A DNA stretch of 64,000 nt, taken from Bryobacterales bacterium (GTDB lineage Bacteria; Acidobacteriota; Terriglobia; Bryobacterales; Bryobacteraceae). Shown piece after piece: positions 61,411 to 64,000 of this stretch. The stretch is from NCBI GenBank assembly GCA_016713735.1, contig JADJOP010000004.1, positions 475,506 through 539,505 of the forward strand. The letters are read 5' to 3'. Under the pieces are notes generated by a model. The model did no database searches, was not told where the DNA came from, and saw only the letters and a list, made by a program, of their open reading frames with translations. How positions within the stretch are numbered: the stretch's first letter is position 1; every line of letters begins with the position of its first letter. The position numbers and the translations under genes were made by a program.

Positions 61411-63696
61411 GCCGCGACCGACCAACAATTTGACGACCTCCTCAACGAAATGCGCGACGAACGCGCCCCGAAGACCAATCCGCCGAGGCCCGCCAGCGTG
61501 TCTGGCAGCGATCACCACACCACCTCGCTTGCCTGCGCTGAGTTCCGCCCGGAATTCGGCGCTTACCACCGGTGAACTCTCCGCCGCCCGCCGCCTCCTC
61601 CTCGACGACCACCTCGCCCGCTGCGCCGATGCCGCCACATCCTCGATGGCTCGGCGCAGGCCCCCGCGTCGTCGCCATGCCCGAACCCCGCCGCCGCGCT
61701 TCATCCCCGCGCGCTGGCTCTCCTACGCCGCCGCCGCCGCCCTCCTCGCCTTTGGCGTGTACATGACGCGCGACAACATCGACCGCGCCCTCGCCCCCTC
61801 CGGCCCCCGCGCCACCATCGCTTCCATCGACGGCGCCCTCCACAACATCCCCGGCGACGCCCTCTCCGCCGGCGCCACTCTCTCCGAAGGCGAACTCGTC
61901 CGCACCGGCGCCGGCTCGCGCGCCATCCTCACCCTCGCCGACGGCTCCCGCCTCGCACTTAACCAGCGCACCGAGCTCTCCCTCTCCGCCCCCTGGAGCG
62001 GTCAAACCGTCCGCCTCCACCACGGCGACCTCATCGTCAGGCCGCCAAACAGCGCCGCGGCTACCTCGCGTCGTCACCCGCGACTCGGTTGCCTCCGTCA
62101 AAGGCACCATCTTCGCCGTCTCCAGCGGCTCAGCCGGCTCGCTCGTCTCCGTCGTCGAAGGCGCGGTCGACGTCTCCCAGCCCGGCAAACACTCCTCCTC
62201 ACCGCCGGCAAACGGTCGGCCCCAACCCCGCCCTCGCCGAGGTCCACGTCCGCAGGGCCTTCGCCTGGAGCCAGGAAAACTGAACGCTACTTCGCCCTCC
62301 TCGCCGAATTCGCCGGCATCGAACAACAACTCGCCGCGCTTCCACCGCCTCCCCGCGCACCGAAGCCAAGCTCCTCCGCTACCTCCCCGCCACCCCATCA
62401 TCTACTTCGCCATCCCCAACCCCTCGACGGCACCCTCCGCGAAGCCCTCCGCCTCGTTGAGGACCGCGCCCGCGCCAACTCCGCCCTCGGCGATTGGTGG
62501 AACTCCGACACGGCCACCACGTCCGCGACGCCGCTGACCGCATGCAGACCCTCATGCCCCTCCTCGGCGATGAGGTCGTCTTCGTCCTCTCCGCCACCCC
62601 GATGGCAAACACTCGCCCCTCATGCTCGCCCAGGTCGCCCCTGACCGCGAAGCCCGCCTCACCGGGGCCCTCAACCGCCTCGCCACCGATCTCAAGGCCA
62701 GCTCCCTTCAAAATCGCCAACGGCCTCACTCCTGATTTCCGATAGCGACCCCACCTCGCCCTCGCCACCTCGCAGCTCGGCGCCGGCGCCGCCTCGCCCT
62801 TCGCCGCCGAAATCGCCACCCGCTACCGCGCCGGCGCCGGCTGGCTCCTCGGCATCAACTTCGCCGGAGCCGCTCCCCAGCGCTCCCCCTCCGACAAAGC
62901 GCACCCTCGGCCTCCAGAACGCCCGCTCCGTCTTCTTCCGGAACAGCGCCAGTCCGGCGGCGATGCCGAAAGCTCCGCCACCCTCACCTTCCGGGGCCCC
63001 GCACCGGCCTCGCCTCGCTGCTCTCCGCCGCCAGGCCCCGCCGCTTCGGCCAAGTTCATCTCCGCCGGGGCCGTCTTCGCCCTCTCGGCCTCAACCGCGA
63101 CCCCACCAGGCCCTCGAAGGAAGCTTCGCCGCCCTACCGGCATCAACGCCGACACTCGCCAGGTTCGGGTCCGCCACCGGCGCTCAGCGTCACCTCCGAC
63201 ATCGCCGGTTCGCTCCGGCACCGACTTCTCCTTCGCCATCGGGCACCCCTCCCTCCCATCCCCGGTTGGAGTCGCCGCCGTCGAGTCGTCCGCCCCGCCG
63301 TCCTCGACTCGGCCATCCGCCGCCTCGTCGACGCCTTCAACAACAAGCTCTCCACGGAACAGGCCGCCAACCGCGTCACCCCCTCAAACAGGAATCCGTC
63401 AACGGTAGCACCTGGCTCACGGCTCCAAACCAGCCTCGCCCCCTGGGTCCTCTCCTGGACCTACGAAGGCGGCCTCATCGCCTCCACCGATGCGCCCGCC
63501 GCCCGCGCCACTTCGCCCACCCAACACCAGCGCCTCGCTCCTCCGCTCCTCCAAGTTCACAGCGCTTCCGGCCACACCGGCGCCCTCCACCACGCCGCCT
63601 TCGTCTGGCTCAGCCCACCGGGCCCTCGCCGACGTCGCCGCCCTCGTCAAAACCCGGCCATCAAGTCCACTGCTGGAAAACCGCGACCCGTTTTAG
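61410..63696 (+). CDS. FecR-domain membrane protein with zinc-finger start, heavily frame-broken
   Basis: Composite pieces: QQFDDLLNEMRDERAPEDQS, a zinc-finger-like HLARCADCRHIL, one helix YAAAAALLAFGVYM, then the FecR core ATIASIDGALHNIPGDALSA, LVRTGAGSRAILTLADGSRL, NQRTELSLSAPWSGQTVRLH, VASVKGTIFAVSSGSAGSLV. After it a long extension is seen in scattered frames (IIYFAIPNP, GDWWNS, LLGDEVVFVLSATP, AATRYRAGAGWLLGINFAGA, DSAIRRLVDAFNNKLSTEQA, LAPWVLSWTYEGGLIASTDA). Frame changes occur roughly every 60-150 bp. Most likely one gene of about 750 codons with poor sequence quality. Acts in the membrane as an anti-sigma-like sensor. Confidence 0.55.
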
Positions 63697-64000
63697 TGGT
63701 TCTCGACACTTTTGGAAACGGAGAATGCGCGCCGTCAATAGTACTCGATTGACGAGCCTTCTTCTCGACGCCATGCTGTTAAGTGGTCTGGAAGGGCAAC
63801 GGCACGCCCCGCGCCAATCGCACCGTGTCGAAACTGAACTCGCGGCTACTGACCCCAGTCATCGGAACTCAACCAAACCGTCACGGCGTCAAACTCGGTA
63901 AGCGGGAGATCCTCAGGGCATCTCCTGCCGCCTTGCGCCCTTCCGGCTCCAGTAAAGCCATCAGCACTCCTCGACACCAACAGCGCCGACAGAATCCCTC
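63697..64000. other. Right edge of window, nothing recognised
   Basis: About 300 bp without a protein-like frame on either strand. Given the frequency of indels next to it, a gene could be hidden here. Confidence 0.3.

Overview
The window looks like Acidobacteriota, close to the Bryobacteraceae/Solibacter group. The evidence is GC-rich coding sequence, a Hanks-type Ser/Thr kinase with a C-terminal propeller divergent from an ECF sigma gene, an Oar-like TonB receptor with a carboxypeptidase-regulatory plug, several Tat-type sulfatases, and a TIGR03437-type C-terminal domain (a domain typical of Solibacter). Everything here was read by eye from sequence; no searches were run.

Layout. 0-5.4 kb: ECF sigma/kinase pair, an exported M23-type peptidase, and a 185-bp MITE-like element that carries the peptidase stop codon. 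5.9-14.7 kb: a tightly overlapping leftward operon of two sulfatases, an acetylesterase/SGNH fusion, a GH29 and a GH95 alpha-L-fucosidase, i.e. a set suited to sulfated, acetylated fucans. 14.7-18.1 kb: a SWIM protein gene surrounded by gene remnants (VapC-like, AlbA/Schlafen-like, TPR tail). 18.1-26.2 kb: a membrane-anchored regulator divergent from a frameshifted TonB-dependent receptor and two tandem GH71/99-like hydrolases. 26.2-27.7 kb: TorD-like remnant, a degraded toxin-antitoxin pair, a tRNA fragment and an intact tRNA-Gln. 27.7-30.5 kb: sulfatase plus FG-GAP protein. 30.9-39.8 kb: BrnT/BrnA, macrodomain, HAD, lipoprotein, methyltransferase, serine hydrolase and GNAT genes. 39.8-42.8 kb: an FHA/sigma-54 activator divergent from two related small secreted-protein genes, each with a candidate sigma-54 promoter and an AACC-N4-GGTT palindrome about 95 bp upstream. 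42.9-47.6 kb: MlrC-like, unknown secreted, M19 dipeptidase and HicB-like genes. 47.8-52.5 kb: ssb, YkgJ-type protein, a structured leader, secreted proteins, an MqsA-like regulator. 51.6-59.1 kb: leftward housekeeping operon (truncated yvcK, glmU, hypothetical, pheS, pheT, S1/P1 nuclease). 59.3-63.7 kb: enolase-superfamily, ECF sigma and FecR genes broken by very many frame changes.

Two cautions apply. Right of about 27.7 kb, many genes, including the essential pheS and glmU, are interrupted by single-base indels in G/C runs inside conserved motifs. The simplest reading is sequence error, so these genes are annotated as intact-in-life CDS with frame breaks noted. Left of 27 kb, breaks look more like genuine decay (deletions, fused fragments). 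The most interesting items are the fucan-type locus, the sigma-54/palindrome circuit, the MITE, a three-copy short peptide-tail repeat, and the deletion fusion at yvcK.
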